A stretch of DNA of 42,941 nucleotides from Planctomycetales bacterium (GCA_030592655.1 JAUVIQ010000003.1:1-42941); one strand, 5' to 3'; counted from the first letter of the stretch, positions 32,872 to 41,119 are shown. The notes: a model not told the origin generated them from the letters alone. A program made the numbers and translations.

Positions 32872-33030
32872 ATGAAGAAGACATTTGACGCAGTTAAGTT
32901 CCAACGCAAAGCTCGCGAGGAGATCAGTGCGCAGTATAATGCCGACCCTAAGGCCTTTTTGGATAAGTTGAAGAAGCAATTCGGCCATCTGCGAAAAGAG
33001 AAGACCAATACCCATACCCGCGCGCTATAA
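32872..33030 (+). CDS. 52-residue small protein (MKKTFDAVKFQRKAREE)
   Basis: Starts three nt after the lipoprotein stop, with GGAGG six bases upstream, so translation is well supported. The sequence KTFDAVKFQRKAREEI...FLDKLKKQF resembles the 55-residue protein at 33356 (KTFDCVAMKRRGAERI). Small Lys-rich proteins of this style are common beside DUF2283 or PIN genes and may be antitoxins (inference). Family not named with confidence. Confidence 0.7.
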   Translation: MKKTFDAVKFQRKAREEISAQYNADPKAFLDKLKKQFGHLRKEKTNTHTRAL

Positions 33031-33045
33031 GGCTATTGCAATTCA

Positions 33046-33297
33046 ATGGGGCATCAAAAGAAAACAATTGCGACTTCAGTGGACATAAAAAGATTCCTGA
33101 ATCTTATACCTGCGGTCAAAGACTCTCCTGATCGCCTCGTGTGGCTGTCTTATGACCTGGAGGCGGACACGCTTTACGTGAACTTTAAAAAGCCGAGTTT
33201 CGCCACCGACAGCGATTTGACCGATGATGATGTAATTGTCCGATACGAAGGAGACGCCATCATCGGCCTGACTATATTGCACGCCAGTAAGAGGTAA
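33046..33297 (+). CDS. DUF2283-like protein
   Basis: 83 residues. The central WLSYDLEADTLYVNFKKPS and the later VIVRYEGDAIIGLTILHAS match the DUF2283 pattern (YDxEADxLY...), a small family often next to toxin-antitoxin-like genes. Function unknown. Fifteen nt follow the previous small gene, so the two form a unit, and a palindromic repeat separates it from the third small gene. Confidence 0.8.
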   Translation: MGHQKKTIATSVDIKRFLNLIPAVKDSPDRLVWLSYDLEADTLYVNFKKPSFATDSDLTDDDVIVRYEGDAIIGLTILHASKR

Positions 33298-33304
33298 GCC
33301 TTGC

Positions 33305-33340
33305 CGTGGCCGCAAACACCGCGACCACGCCACCGGCCAC
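33305..33340. repeat. Palindromic repeat GTGGCCG...CGGCCAC
   Basis: GTGGCCG and CGGCCAC flank the dispersed word CAAACACCGCGACCACGCCAC. Other copies of the word: 6467-6482, 8003-8020 (inverted) and 42194-42217. It sits between two small genes of the same strand and just upstream of a strong ribosome site (GGGAGGTGG). Confidence 0.8.
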
Positions 33341-33355
33341 GGGAGGTGGTAGGTT

Positions 33356-33523
33356 ATGAAGACAAAAACGTTTGATTGCGTTGCCATGAAAAGACGCGGC
33401 GCAGAGAGAATCTACGAGAAGACCAAGGGGATGACGCTTTCTGAACAAGTGGCGTTCTGGAAGGAACGGTCGGACGATCTCAGAAAAGCCCAACGCGAAA
33501 AGACAAAAACGCACAGGAAATAA
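33356..33523 (+). CDS. 55-residue small protein (KTFDCVAMKRRGAE)
   Basis: ATG preceded by GGGAGGTGGTAGGTT. Protein of 55 residues: MKTKTFDCVAMKRRGAERIYE, then a helix FWKERSDDLRKAQREK. It resembles the 52-residue gene at 32872 in its first 17 residues and in having a C-terminal charged helix. Similar short proteins precede PIN/DUF2283-type partners in planctomycete and cyanobacterial genomes as I recall, suggesting an antitoxin-like role; the partner here may be DUF2283 at 33046. Not proven. Confidence 0.65.
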   Translation: MKTKTFDCVAMKRRGAERIYEKTKGMTLSEQVAFWKERSDDLRKAQREKTKTHRK

Positions 33524-33554
33524 CTCTGTTCCATCCCGCCACCATGATGCCCCG

Positions 33555-33965
33555 TTATTCAAACAGGATCGTTTTCACGCACGCGATCAGGCTCCATATT
33601 ATTATCCCACACGCCACAACGACTAATATCGGCCCCCATTGGCCTCGAATGGCACCGACAATCTGAAATACCGCAATTTCGCCTCCAGCAAGTATTATTA
33701 TCACCGGCAGCAAGATCGTTCCCTCGCTCAGGCCGCAATCTTCGACGAGTTTCCGCCCGACGGTGTAACCGATCGGATACCCCACCGCAGCAGTAATCAG
33801 AAACAGCACAGCCAGTATCGCCCAATGCAATGGAAAGAATTCGCCGATAGGCCAGGCGAAATACATCACCACACTGGCAACGCCGGCTCCCGCCGCAGTG
33901 CGATAGCCAGCCTTGCCCAGGGCAATCATCCATCCACGCGCAGGCGTCCAGTCATTCGGGTCCAT
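33555..33965 (-). CDS. Hypothetical membrane protein
   Basis: 136 residues with about four hydrophobic segments (20-40, 45-70, 83-105, 112-133) and a soluble N-terminus (MDPNDWTPARGW). No family recognised. It ends 3 nt after the methyltransferase stop position on the same strand, so it may be the second product of that transcript. Confidence 0.6.
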   Translation of the reverse strand: MDPNDWTPARGWMIALGKAGYRTAAGAGVASVVMYFAWPIGEFFPLHWAILAVLFLITAAVGYPIGYTVGRKLVEDCGLSEGTILLPVIIILAGGEIAVFQIVGAIRGQWGPILVVVACGIIIWSLIACVKTILFE

Positions 33966-33968
33966 AAT

Positions 33969-34826
33969 TCACTCCTTCCACAAGGAAGACTGAGACGCGT
34001 CAGCAGGCGAACGAAGCCCCACACGCCTTTGCGGTCGCAACGCTTCGGGATTCTCGGCGATTTCGGTCCCGGTTCGCAGGCCTGCGAGGGTGTCGGCGAT
34101 GCGTTTTGTGGATTCGGATACGTATTTTTTCGAAATGTCGATGCCGAGATATTTTCGGCCTAGTGTAGCGGCTACCGTGCATGTCGTGCCCGAGCCGCTG
34201 AACGGGTCCAGAACCAAGTCGCTCTCGTTACTCGATACGCTGATTATGCGTTCCAGAACTTTCTCCGGCATCTGGCATGGATGCCACCTGACACGCTCTT
34301 TAAAAGTCCCGCAAACACGCGAAAAACTCCACACGTCGTCGGGAACCTTGCCCTTGGGGTTGGCCCGCTTATCGGCGTAGGTGGTCTGGCGGGCGGATGG
34401 GACGCGGACAGCCATGTCGTTGAAGGTGAACTGCTTCGGGTCCTTGACCCAGTAAAATAAGTGTGCGTGGCTTCGGGCGAATTTGCGTTTAGTGGCCTGG
34501 CCGAAGGTGTAATGCCAGATAATCCAGTTCCGCAGGTGCAGGCCAAGGCTGTTGCCTATGATGCGGACCTCGGCGGCATATTCATCCCCGATGGCGATCC
34601 AGAAAGAACCCGTCGGCTTGAGGGCTTTTTCGACGCAGGCCTGCATCCAGTCATGCGTCCACTGGTAATACTCGTCGTACTCTTTGCGGTCTTTGTAAAT
34701 GTCGTACTTATAGCCGATGTTGAACGGCGGGTCGGCGAAGATGAGATCGGCAATCGGCTCGTCCAAATCCGACAGGATTTTGATGCAATCGCCTGCGATT
34801 ATTCGGTTGGGTGTAATTTTCTTCAT
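33969..34826 (-). CDS. Orphan beta-class DNA methyltransferase (DPPF type)
   Basis: 285 residues from the ATG at 34826; a GTG at 34841 lies inside the upstream palindrome and is less likely. Motif IV DPPF (residues 32-35) precedes the SAM motif DPFSGSGTT (207-215), the beta-class order, and WHPCQMPEKVLERII is characteristic. DPPF favours N6-adenine modification, though N4-cytosine is not excluded. No restriction endonuclease is adjacent, so it is probably a solitary regulatory or epigenetic methyltransferase, like CcrM-type enzymes (inference). Recognition sequence unknown. Confidence 0.9.
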   Translation of the reverse strand: MKKITPNRIIAGDCIKILSDLDEPIADLIFADPPFNIGYKYDIYKDRKEYDEYYQWTHDWMQACVEKALKPTGSFWIAIGDEYAAEVRIIGNSLGLHLRNWIIWHYTFGQATKRKFARSHAHLFYWVKDPKQFTFNDMAVRVPSARQTTYADKRANPKGKVPDDVWSFSRVCGTFKERVRWHPCQMPEKVLERIISVSSNESDLVLDPFSGSGTTCTVAATLGRKYLGIDISKKYVSESTKRIADTLAGLRTGTEIAENPEALRPQRRVGLRSPADASQSSLWKE

Positions 34827-34828
34827 GG

Positions 34829-34920
34829 GCCGCAGAGACACAGAGGACGCAGAGAGACAGAGAGTAAAAAAAGAAAAAGATATCGTTTTTTTTCTCTGTG
34901 CTCTCTGCGCCTCTGTGGCA
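34829..34920. repeat. Word palindrome (cagagaca/cgcagaga family)
   Basis: Left GACACAGAGGACGCAGAGAG pairs with right CTCTCTGCGCCTCTGTGG; A- and T-rich inner part (34864-34881). Same word family as 27410-27521. It spans the gap between the methyltransferase and antiporter genes, both on the minus strand, and covers the methyltransferase's upstream region. Confidence 0.85.
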
Positions 34921-34939
34921 AATTCCTGTATTACTGTAC

Positions 34940-35989
34940 CTATCCGAGTCGCGTTCCGAAGATGGCCATAGCCGCTACGTACGCGATATAAATCGCCACC
35001 AGCGGGACACCCTGCCAGCGGCGGAACGTCTTTCCGCCGGCGAAAATATACATCCGAAGTATAATCAGCACCAGCATCATCACCGGCAGGAGGAAAATGA
35101 AGAATACCGGTTCGACCTTCAGCGGAACAGCCGTCGCCGACGCGCCGATTACGAACAGTACGTTGAGGATGTCGGCCCCGATGACGTTCCCGACCAGCAA
35201 ATCCGGGTGCTTTTTGATGATAGCAGCAATGGCTGTGGCCAGTTCAGGCAGTGATGTTCCGAAGGCGACCACCGTCGCGGCAATGACGGATTCGGGGACG
35301 CCGGACCGCCGGCACAACACCTTTACCGACCCGACCAGCACCTCAGACCCTGCCACCACCAACGCCAGACCAACCAGCATTATCAGCAGATTTCCCACGA
35401 CCCTGGCGGAATGATGATTGGCTTTCATTTCAGCGCCGGCCTCGACGGAAATCATTTCAGGATGCTTACGCGCCCAGCGGACGGAAATGTACAAATATCC
35501 CGCAAGCAACAGCAGGAAGCCGACGCCGATGACTCGCGGAATCACAACATTGTCAATCGAGCCGCTCATAGCCCAGAGGATCAAAGCGGTGGCTGTCAGC
35601 AGCGCCCCTGCTCCGAGTTGCAACCAGCCGTGACGGTTCAGGACGAATCGGTCCTTAGGCAGTCGCGTCAGGCAGCAGCACAGTCCGAAGACCAGGGCCG
35701 TATCGCAGATAATCGACCCGACGCCGTTGCCCAGCGCCAGTCCGCCGTCGCCCTGAAAGGCGGCGTTGACCGAGACGGCTGCCTCCGGCGAGGTCGTCCC
35801 CAAACTCACAATCGTCGCGCCGATGAGGACCTTGCTCATTCCCATCGCAGCGGCGAGTTTGGCGGCAGCGCCGACGAGCCGATCCGCTCCGAAAACCAGC
35901 AACCCCACACCCAACACACCGAGCAGCCACAATATCAGGTCGCCACGGGCCTGGAAGAACACCTCCGGTATTATTTCGGCGAGCATCAT
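34940..35989 (-). CDS. Cation/calcium antiporter of the CaCA superfamily (YrbG-like)
   Basis: 349 residues with two homologous halves of about five membrane segments. Both alpha repeats are visible: GTTSPEAAVSVNAAFQ with GNGVGSIICDTALVFGL, and FGTSLPELATAI with GNVIGADILNVLFVIG. These contain the acidic GTxxPE motif of Na/Ca-type exchangers. It probably exports Ca2+ in exchange for Na+ or H+ at the inner membrane. Start at the ATG 35989 (a second Met follows at once). Divergent from tRNA-Gly. Confidence 0.92.
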   Translation of the reverse strand: MMLAEIIPEVFFQARGDLILWLLGVLGVGLLVFGADRLVGAAAKLAAAMGMSKVLIGATIVSLGTTSPEAAVSVNAAFQGDGGLALGNGVGSIICDTALVFGLCCCLTRLPKDRFVLNRHGWLQLGAGALLTATALILWAMSGSIDNVVIPRVIGVGFLLLLAGYLYISVRWARKHPEMISVEAGAEMKANHHSARVVGNLLIMLVGLALVVAGSEVLVGSVKVLCRRSGVPESVIAATVVAFGTSLPELATAIAAIIKKHPDLLVGNVIGADILNVLFVIGASATAVPLKVEPVFFIFLLPVMMLVLIILRMYIFAGGKTFRRWQGVPLVAIYIAYVAAMAIFGTRLG

Positions 35990-36035
35990 TGACGGATGAT
36001 TATTCCGGTTTGACGGACCAAAGGCAAGGAAAGAC

Positions 36036-36103
36036 TAGCAGGGATGCAGGGGATATGATTTTTTCTTTCTTCAATTAAATTTTTATCCCCTGCATCCCTG
36101 CTA
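36036..36103. repeat. Palindrome with 20-bp perfect arms (gcagggat family)
   Basis: TAGCAGGGATGCAGGGGATA at 36036-36055 and its exact reverse complement at 36084-36103, with a 28-nt AT-rich loop. Same outer family as 22599-22790. It lies between divergent genes (antiporter and tRNA-Gly), so termination is not its function here. Confidence 0.93.
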
Positions 36104-36135
36104 ATGTTTCGTTTCGCAGCACGGAGCAAAATTTC

Positions 36136-36163
36136 TTGACTGTTCGCCCTGTTCGGTTATCAT
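36136..36163 (+). promoter_or_regulatory. Promoter of tRNA-Gly
   Basis: TTGACT at 36136-36141, 16-nt spacer, TATCAT at 36158-36163, 13 nt before the mature tRNA. Confidence 0.65.
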
Positions 36164-36175
36164 TCTCTTGAGTTC

Positions 36176-36247
<72 letters not shown>

Positions 36248-36253
36248 GTGTTA

Positions 36254-36346
36254 GTAGCCAGTAGTCAGTAGCCTGTAGCCGGGAATGCGTAGCATTGCTA
36301 CGTGAAAACTGACTACTGACTACTGACTACCGACTACCGGCTACTA
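36254..36346. repeat. Word palindrome (cagtagt/gactact family)
   Basis: Left arm GTAGCCAGTAGTCAGTAGCC (36254-) pairs with the right TACTGACTACTGACTACC and CGGCTAC (to 36346). A small second hairpin GCGTAGCATTGCTACG sits in the loop (about 36287-36302). It fills the gap between tRNA-Gly and the lipoprotein gene. Confidence 0.85.
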
Positions 36347-36350
36347 CGTT

Positions 36351-36875
36351 ATGAACATCAGAAGCGTCTTATCTGTTTTCGCGTTGACCCTTTCATCCGT
36401 TCTGATTGGCGGGTGCGAGATGATCTTTTCCAAACCCGGAGCGCAACCTCCTGCCGCTGAAGTCGTTCCCGAACCAATCAACACGCTGCTACCGACGCAG
36501 ATTCGTATTCATCCGTTCACCGGAATGAGGGTCCTCTCTGAAAAAGGCAACATCAAGGGCATAGACGTCCGCATCGAGGCCATTGACGCCTTCGGCGACA
36601 CGAACAAGGCCTTCGGGCAGTTCCGCTTCGAGTTGTATCAATTCAAGCCCAACAGCCCCGACCCCAAGGGCGCCCGTCTGGCCGTCTGGAATGAGAACGT
36701 GGAAGACTTCGAGAGCAACCGCCGGCACTGGAGCAGTATCGCACGAACATACCAGTTCAAACTCGCCTGGAACCACCCGATACCCGTCGGGCAGAAATTC
36801 GTCCTGGTAACAGTCTTCCAGAGCCGATTCACCGAAAGACTCTTCGCCGAGCGAATGTTCGTGTCAGAACGGTAA
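36351..36875 (+). CDS. Hypothetical lipoprotein (paralogue of the one after clpP)
   Basis: 174 residues. Signal peptide with IGGC lipobox (Cys22). The mature part has a Pro-rich linker, then a beta domain with IDVRIEAIDAFGD, FGQFRFELYQF, RTYQFKLAWNHPIP and FVLVTVF. These correspond in order to segments of the lipoprotein at 32203 ([43 protein letters not shown]), so the two are paralogues with a shared periplasmic domain of unknown function. The start lies only 4 nt after the palindrome, with no clear ribosome site. Confidence 0.8.
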   Translation: MNIRSVLSVFALTLSSVLIGGCEMIFSKPGAQPPAAEVVPEPINTLLPTQIRIHPFTGMRVLSEKGNIKGIDVRIEAIDAFGDTNKAFGQFRFELYQFKPNSPDPKGARLAVWNENVEDFESNRRHWSSIARTYQFKLAWNHPIPVGQKFVLVTVFQSRFTERLFAERMFVSER

Positions 36876-36986
36876 CAATTGCCAATTGCCGATTTTCAAC
36901 CTGTCCCTTTGGGATTGCCAATTGAGAGAAACCTCGTCGCCTCTTTCTGTTTAATTTGTTCAATTGGCAATTGAAAATTGGAAATC
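36875..36986. repeat. Word palindrome (caattgcc family), convergent site
   Basis: ACAATTGCCAATTGCCGATTTTC (36876-) pairs with GTTCAATTGGCAATTGAAAATTGG (36958-36982). The stretch 36882-36925 also matches 40983-41029 in inverted orientation (GGCAATCCCAAAGGGACAGGTTG and similar). Genes converge here. Confidence 0.85.
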
Positions 36987-37521
36987 AGTTAGAGCGTTCG
37001 ATAGTCTCCATGACAATCTCGTGCACCTCATCCGGCTTGGCGACGACGTTCCAGACAACGGCCGGCGTGTTTTGCGAATCTGTCATGCAGTAGATGCTTG
37101 CGACTCCGACGAGTCGTTCTGCCACGCTCGCCGCCGGCACTGCCCGGCTTACGTCGGAAATCGCAGCGGCGGTTACACGGACGTGAATAAGCCCGCGAAC
37201 AGTTACGATTCGACGATTCGTCAGGACATAAGTCCTCCCCATCCACTGCCAGCACGCAACTGTTACGCGTCCCAACGCCCCAGCGGCGCAAATGCACCCG
37301 ATAGTCTCAACGGGCGTCCCGCTACGATAGATGTCCGCGATAAATGCGATGGCCCCGACAATAATCGCAGTAACCAGCCACGGCAGCGATGCCAGCAGAA
37401 CGAACCACCCGCTCGGCTTGATTGCAAGAATGATAATCTCACCGCCGCTCAACAGGTCGGCAGGAACGAGCAGGGCTGCAATGTCCGCTCGTTGCGATGT
37501 CGGTTCGGCAGAAGGTGTCAT
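36985..37521 (-). CDS. Bacterial PH-domain membrane protein (YdbS-like)
   Basis: 178 residues. Two hydrophobic segments (about 37-63 and 70-85) precede a bacterial pleckstrin-homology-like domain starting with MGRTYVLTNRRIVTVRGL, the YxLTNRRI motif of the bPH2/DUF304 (YdbS) family, and continuing DVSRAVPAASVAERLVGVASI. Likely an inner-membrane protein; function unknown. Convergent with the lipoprotein at 36351. Confidence 0.82.
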   Translation of the reverse strand: MTPSAEPTSQRADIAALLVPADLLSGGEIIILAIKPSGWFVLLASLPWLVTAIIVGAIAFIADIYRSGTPVETIGCICAAGALGRVTVACWQWMGRTYVLTNRRIVTVRGLIHVRVTAAAISDVSRAVPAASVAERLVGVASIYCMTDSQNTPAVVWNVVAKPDEVHEIVMETIERSN

Positions 37522-37606
37522 AGCAATAACTCTCGGCCACCAATGCCCAATGCCTAATACTACAACGAAACTTTACTTCTCACTGGTGGCGGTAACTGCT
37601 TGTTTT

Positions 37607-37697
37607 GTAATCAGTAATTGGTAATTAGTAATTGGTAATTGGTCAAAAAATGTTCTGATGCCCAGTTACGAATTACGAATTACTAATTACTGATTAC
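37607..37697. repeat. Word palindrome (gaattac/gtaatta family)
   Basis: GTAATCAGTAATTGGTAATT (37607-) and AATTACTAATTACTGATTAC (37678-37697) form arms of more than 30 nt with few mismatches. It lies between divergent genes (PH-domain and zinc-ribbon). The rest of 37522-37865 holds no gene that I can support; short words (ATGCCCAATG) recur at 37542 and 37749. Confidence 0.85.
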
Positions 37698-37865
37698 TCA
37701 TACGCGAAACGGTTTATCTGCGACGACCGAAGTTTCGTAGCAATACTAATGCCCAATGTCGCCGGATATGCTAACCTCTCACAACGAACGTTGCAACATA
37801 ACGAAAGCCGACTGGCGAACAGATTTTACAGGAGATACAATAGTTTCAGGATCAGGGATACTCTA

Positions 37866-38954
37866 ATGCACATAGTTCAATGCCCACATTGTCGGAGTAA
37901 CTTCAAGATTCCGGGGCCCGTAACGGACGCACGGATGAAGTGCAGCCGGTGCGGCTCGACCTTCGTCGGAACCAGTACGGAAAAAGCCGACGCGCCCGTC
38001 CCCCCTGTCCCGAGCAACGTCGAGGGCCCTGTCCCGAGCAACGTCGAAGGGCCTGCACCGAAACCACACCAGGCTGAACACGCGACAGCGCCGGGGCGCA
38101 CACGACGGAAAACTTCCACAAAATCCATAATCCTGTTAATCGTCGGCATCTTCGGGGTGCTCGGTATTGCCGTCATGCTTGCTATGGCGTATTACAGGCA
38201 GACCCATCCGATCTCTATCGAGCGTGACGCAAAAACGGGTAAAGTTATCGAGCGGGGAAGGGTTACGCAGGCAGAGGCGGAACGCAGGATAAAAAAACTT
38301 CGCACTTCGGCCGGCGACGAACGTGCCACACCGGGGACGAATGAGGGAGACAACCATCCCGACTCGCCGACGCAGGCAACTGAAGGCGACCCGAAACTCA
38401 AGGTCAATTGGAAAATCGTCAGGACCGGAGCCATCGAAACGACATATGTCTGCGGCAGCGTGCTTAATACATACGCCGCCCCGCAAAAACAGGTTACAGT
38501 TACCGCCTATATCAACGGCGTGCGCGGGCCCGGTAAAACCTACCGGTTCGTCCCGTCGGAAAAGGCGATCCGTTACAGCATTTGCCTGCGGGGACTACGC
38601 GCCACCGAAGATAACGTCAAGGTAGCGGCTACGGGTGAACCGGCGGATAGAGATACGATTGTCCTGTCCATCGAATCCGACCAGATGAACTACAGCGAAC
38701 AGAATGATAAAGCCGTCCGGACCGGAACCGTGCGCAACCGCTCGTCGGTACCGATAAAAGACGTCAAAATCTATTGTGATTTCTTCGATAGCGACGGTGT
38801 TCAGGGAAACGAGCAGGACGTGATCGGAAAACTGGTCTCGGTCAGGACGATCGGCGCTGGAAAAACAGCCCCCTTCCGCGTGGAATTTGACGCACTCGGC
38901 GCAACCGATTTATACAATACCGTCGTCGCCCGTGCGGTCGGGCTAAAATACTGA
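37866..38954 (+). CDS. Zinc-ribbon membrane protein
   Basis: 362 residues from the ATG at 37866, chosen because the zinc ribbon starts there (CPHC and CSRC: Cys6, Cys9, Cys26, Cys29, MJ0042 style). A Pro-rich linker contains a perfect 24-nt tandem repeat encoding PVPSNVEG twice (38004-38051). One membrane helix (about 87-110) follows, then an extracytoplasmic part. The C-terminal domain (about 180-362; VCGSVLNTYAAPQKQVTV, GTVRNRSSVPIKDVKI) resembles FxLYD-type beta-sandwiches. Role unknown. AGGGAT precedes the start. Confidence 0.85.
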   Translation: MHIVQCPHCRSNFKIPGPVTDARMKCSRCGSTFVGTSTEKADAPVPPVPSNVEGPVPSNVEGPAPKPHQAEHATAPGRTRRKTSTKSIILLIVGIFGVLGIAVMLAMAYYRQTHPISIERDAKTGKVIERGRVTQAEAERRIKKLRTSAGDERATPGTNEGDNHPDSPTQATEGDPKLKVNWKIVRTGAIETTYVCGSVLNTYAAPQKQVTVTAYINGVRGPGKTYRFVPSEKAIRYSICLRGLRATEDNVKVAATGEPADRDTIVLSIESDQMNYSEQNDKAVRTGTVRNRSSVPIKDVKIYCDFFDSDGVQGNEQDVIGKLVSVRTIGAGKTAPFRVEFDALGATDLYNTVVARAVGLKY

Positions 38955-38958
38955 TAAA

Positions 38959-39016
38959 TAGCGATCAGCAATCAGCGATCAGCAATCAGTAAAAAACTGA
39001 ATGCTGATTGCTTTTT
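38959..39016 (+). repeat. Word palindrome (gatcagcaatcag family) with T-run
   Basis: AGCAATCAGCGATCAGCAATCAG followed by CTGAATGCTGATTGCTTTTT. GCAATCAG / CTGATTGC stem plus TTTTT, so this copy could terminate the zinc-ribbon transcript; it sits 14 nt before the rhomboid start. Confidence 0.7.
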
Positions 39017-39029
39017 AGAAAGAAACGGA

Positions 39030-40208
39030 ATGATTCCAATCGGAACTGACAGGCGGCTCAAGCATAGGCCTTGGATTAATTACGCACTTGTGGCTGCCAA
39101 CATATTCGTTTTTATCGTCCTCCAGCAGACGCGGTCGGACACGCCGGGGGTAAGGGCTTACCTCCTCTGGCCCGACCAACCAGAGGTCTATCAATTCTTC
39201 TCAAGCATGTTCATGCACGCCGGGTGGATGCACCTCATCGGAAACATGATTTTCCTGTGGGTTTTCGGTAACGCGGTCAACGACTCCCTCGGAAACGTCG
39301 GATACCTGGCGTTTTACCTTGCCGGCGGGGTCATCGCGGGCGTCGGGTACGTCCTGCTGGCGGGCACAGCCCCGGTGCTGGGAGCGTCGGGCGCCATCTC
39401 GGCAGTTACAGGAGCGTTCCTGGTCCTCTTTCCTCGCGTACGCGTAACCGTGCTGCTCATTTTCTACATAATCATGCCGATCGAAATCTCCAGCCTGTTC
39501 TTTCTACTGATGCAATTCGGATGGAACCTGTACGCTACACTTAGCCAGGCTGGCGGAGGCGTCGCGTACGTGGCGCATTCCAGCGGATACGCATTCGGCA
39601 TCATCGTTGCTGCCGGTTTCCTGGCCATTAAAGTCCTTCCGAGAGAACCATACGATTTACTCAGCCTGTTCCAGTCATGGCATCGCAAACACGGTTATAA
39701 CCAGACAGTCTCCGACGGATACGACCCGTTCAGCCGGACTCGCCCCGGGCGACACAGTGGAGGGCGAAGGTGGGTCAACGCCAGGCCAGTCTCGGCCGGA
39801 ACGCCCGAAGGACCGCCGGCTGAAGAACTGGAATTGCGGAAACAAATTTCCAGCGACCACGCCAGGCACGACTTCGCAGCCGCTGCGGACGGATATGTCA
39901 AACTACTCAAAGTCGCCGACGACGCACTCCTTCCGATGAACCAGCAACTGGACGTTTCCAACCACTTCATGTCCGCACAACAGTACCCCCAAGCCGCTGA
40001 CGCCTACGAACTTTTCATCAAACATTACGGAAATTACGAATACATAGGCGACATCAGGCTGATGCTGGGACTGATCTATAGCCGATATTTACACCAGGAC
40101 GAAAAGGCCCAAACGTATCTCTCTTCAGCCGTTGCGGACCTGTTCGACAAGAACAAAATTGAACTGGCCCGTAACGAATTGGCCGAGGTGCGCAAGCGGC
40201 TCGGATAA
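39030..40208 (+). CDS. Rhomboid-family intramembrane serine protease with C-terminal TPR-like region
   Basis: 392 residues. Six or seven membrane segments hold the rhomboid dyad: Ser120 in LGASGAIS and His183 in VAHSSGYAFG, with the supporting HAGWMHLIGN (Asn72). It cleaves membrane-spanning substrates within the bilayer. The His motif AHSSG differs slightly from the usual AHIGG. The soluble C-terminus (about 265-392) is helical with TPR-like repeats (QYPQAADAYELFIKHYG), possibly a substrate-recruiting module. AGAAACGGA precedes the ATG. Confidence 0.92.
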   Translation: MIPIGTDRRLKHRPWINYALVAANIFVFIVLQQTRSDTPGVRAYLLWPDQPEVYQFFSSMFMHAGWMHLIGNMIFLWVFGNAVNDSLGNVGYLAFYLAGGVIAGVGYVLLAGTAPVLGASGAISAVTGAFLVLFPRVRVTVLLIFYIIMPIEISSLFFLLMQFGWNLYATLSQAGGGVAYVAHSSGYAFGIIVAAGFLAIKVLPREPYDLLSLFQSWHRKHGYNQTVSDGYDPFSRTRPGRHSGGRRWVNARPVSAGTPEGPPAEELELRKQISSDHARHDFAAAADGYVKLLKVADDALLPMNQQLDVSNHFMSAQQYPQAADAYELFIKHYGNYEYIGDIRLMLGLIYSRYLHQDEKAQTYLSSAVADLFDKNKIELARNELAEVRKRLG

Positions 40209-40232
40209 GACGGATCGAAGAACGGTGCACGG

Positions 40233-40982
40233 ATGACACTTGCCCAGACCACACACGCCGAACAGGCCGGTAAAGGATTGATGTCGTTATTCGACGGGCT
40301 GTTGCATCTGAACTTCCCCACCCGCGAAGAGTTCGTCGTCTTTCTGGAATCCCTGACCACGCTCCAGGCCGCCGCCGTCGTCGCCATCGGGATATGGTAC
40401 ATATTTTACGGGCATAAATACTTCAAGGCTATGGTCGTTATCAACGGTATCGGTTTCGGCGCACTGATTGGGTTCTACATCGGGCAAACTTTTATGTCAG
40501 GCTCGCCGAAGACGCCGCTGCTGATGACGCTGGGAGGTGCGGCATTACTCGGCGCGGTGGCCTGGCCCATGATTAAATACGCCGTCGGAATTATGGGAGC
40601 GCTGGCCGGCGGACTAATCGGATATGCCGGATGGCACCTCATCACCACAGCCATCGGTAACGACGCGATGCAGCAACACGCATGGACCGGCGGGGTCATC
40701 GGAATGGTCGTCTTCGGAATGATCGCGTTCGTGGTCTTCCGCGTGTCGGTAATGGCCTTTACTTCCCTCCAGGGCGCGATTATGACAACCGGGGGAATAA
40801 TTTCACTACTCCTGTCCAATGCTTCAATGAGCGAATCCATCAGACCTGATCTGGTCGGAAATAAATTGCTGCTGATCATCCTCCTCGGCGTCCCCGCAGC
40901 CATCGGATTCGCCGTCCAGTACGCCACGGACGCAGCCGCGACCAGCAAAAAACGCAAAGCCACCGAAAAACCTCCTGTCTGA
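40233..40982 (+). CDS. Hypothetical multi-pass membrane protein
   Basis: 249 residues with about seven hydrophobic segments (45-60, 67-88, 98-115, 118-140, 148-172, 177-200, 208-230), Gly-rich, and a Lys-rich cytoplasmic tail. Resembles DUF4203-like or TMEM198-like proteins in its Gly-rich segments, but I am not sure. It begins 24 nt after the rhomboid stop, so it is probably cotranscribed; a functional link with the protease is possible. ACGGTGCACGG precedes the ATG. Confidence 0.7.
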   Translation: MTLAQTTHAEQAGKGLMSLFDGLLHLNFPTREEFVVFLESLTTLQAAAVVAIGIWYIFYGHKYFKAMVVINGIGFGALIGFYIGQTFMSGSPKTPLLMTLGGAALLGAVAWPMIKYAVGIMGALAGGLIGYAGWHLITTAIGNDAMQQHAWTGGVIGMVVFGMIAFVVFRVSVMAFTSLQGAIMTTGGIISLLLSNASMSESIRPDLVGNKLLLIILLGVPAAIGFAVQYATDAAATSKKRKATEKPPV

Positions 40983-40983
40983 A

Positions 40984-41112
40984 TTGCCAATCCCAAGGGG
41001 ACAGGTTGCCAATTGCCGATTTCCAATTGAAACAACGGAAACAAAAATATGGCAAATGGCCGTGAACATGGTCTCCGTCACCATATTTACCATATTTCCC
41101 ACCATATTTCCG
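40984..41112. repeat. Two repeat words in a convergent gap
   Basis: First piece: TTGCCAATCCCAAGGGGACAGG and CCAATTGCCGATTTCCAATTG, an inverted copy of the 36882-36925 element. Second piece (41042-41112): AATATGG...ACCATATTTACCATATTTCCCACCATATTT, tandem copies of ACCATATTT with an inverted partner near 41044. Between the membrane protein (plus) and the lipoprotein (minus). Confidence 0.75.
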
Positions 41113-41119
41113 CGGCTTC

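Noticed and set aside
37749-37865. N-terminal extension of the zinc-ribbon protein
   Set aside because: The zinc-ribbon Cys pattern begins at the ATG 37866, preceded by AGGGAT; the extension has no conserved character.
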